A DNA stretch of 5,284 bases, taken from assembly GCA_937950605.1 (NCBI GenBank), contig CALFDA010000002.1, positions 1 to 5,284 on the forward strand, read 5' to 3'. Position numbers and translations under genes: made by a program. The DNA is from an uncultured PS1 clade bacterium. GTDB taxonomy: Bacteria > Pseudomonadota > Gammaproteobacteria > PS1 > Pseudothioglobaceae. Each line of letters starts with the position of its first letter. Within the stretch, counting starts at the first letter, position 1. Under the pieces are notes generated by a model, which was not told where the DNA came from, searched no databases, and saw nothing but the letters and a program-made list of their open reading frames with translations. Shown one piece after another: positions 5,145 to 5,284 of the stretch.

Positions 5145-5283
5145 CTAAACAAGATAAATCAACAGAGCATACTTCGAAATAGTTGTCAAACACAACTGTG
5201 GTGTTGTCTTCAATTAACACCTCTAAATCTTGCTTAACTTTTTTAGCAATTAGACTAAAGTCTGTGTTTAGAGTCTTGCCATC
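5134..5283 (-). pseudogene. Unidentified coding fragment joined to the IS remnant, continues past the right edge
   Basis: A gene-like minus-strand frame enters from the right: DGKTLNTDFSLIAKKVKQDL, then EVLIEDNTTVVFDNYFEVCS, then VDLSCLVALP. Its codons look like real coding sequence (many G-starting codons). Beyond about 5134 the frame stays open to TAA 5077-5079 but reads through the transposase part in the wrong frame, so the true protein seems to end at the junction. The text (LEVLIEDNTTVVFDNYFE) reminds me faintly of N-terminal domains of large secreted repeat adhesins, but I cannot support that firmly. It could also be an unfamiliar part of the transposase with a frameshift. Confidence 0.4.
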
Positions 5284-5284
5284 T

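Noticed and set aside
1..5284. CRISPR array, tRNA, rRNA or riboswitch
   Set aside because: No regularly spaced direct repeats and no cloverleaf or known conserved RNA motif was seen by eye.

Overview
The window is an AT-rich accessory region. It holds one clearly intact gene, a Mrr-type restriction endonuclease, surrounded by decayed insertion sequences and a run of small, overlapping, partly broken genes that resembles a prophage or integrated-element cassette. The transposase remnants and base composition suit a low-GC gammaproteobacterium rich in IS elements. The IS5-type transposase reminds me of copies from marine sulfur-oxidising (SUP05/Thioglobus-like) mussel symbionts, but that is recollection, not proof from this sequence.

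Layout. 1-892 (minus): an IS5-family transposase pseudogene with a frameshift, a Trp-to-TGA stop and probable loss of a catalytic Glu, running off the left edge. 946-3083 (minus): a tightly packed set of short reading frames transcribed right to left. Stops and starts overlap repeatedly (TAATG, or 8-nt overlaps). The set includes a PAPS-reductase-like N-type ATP-pyrophosphatase protein with an altered P-loop. Several members carry frameshifts, nonsense codons or a lost start codon; I reconstruct one gene of about 125 codons from three frames and one of 135 codons that begins at ATA where ATG is expected. Apart from the PAPS-reductase-like protein I cannot assign functions here.

3073-3338 (plus): the C-terminal half of an IS21-family IstB ATPase, with a frameshift and a Trp-to-TAG stop. 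3499-3737 (plus): the C-terminal tail of an IS256-family (mutator-type) transposase, also broken. 3781-4692 (minus): mrr, full length, with a consensus TATAAT 30 bp upstream of the chosen start and two strong palindromes further upstream (4782-4797 and 4796-4834) that could be operators. 4841 onward: the end of another IS, beginning GAGACCCCTGC, with a hairpin and the transposase C-terminus read on the minus strand. It is joined near 5134-5149 to a different, unidentified reading frame that leaves the window on the right.

Taken together, this looks like an integration hotspot: at least four IS remnants of three families and a rotting phage-like cassette, with one defence gene still open. The retained mrr and the palindromes before it deserve the most attention.
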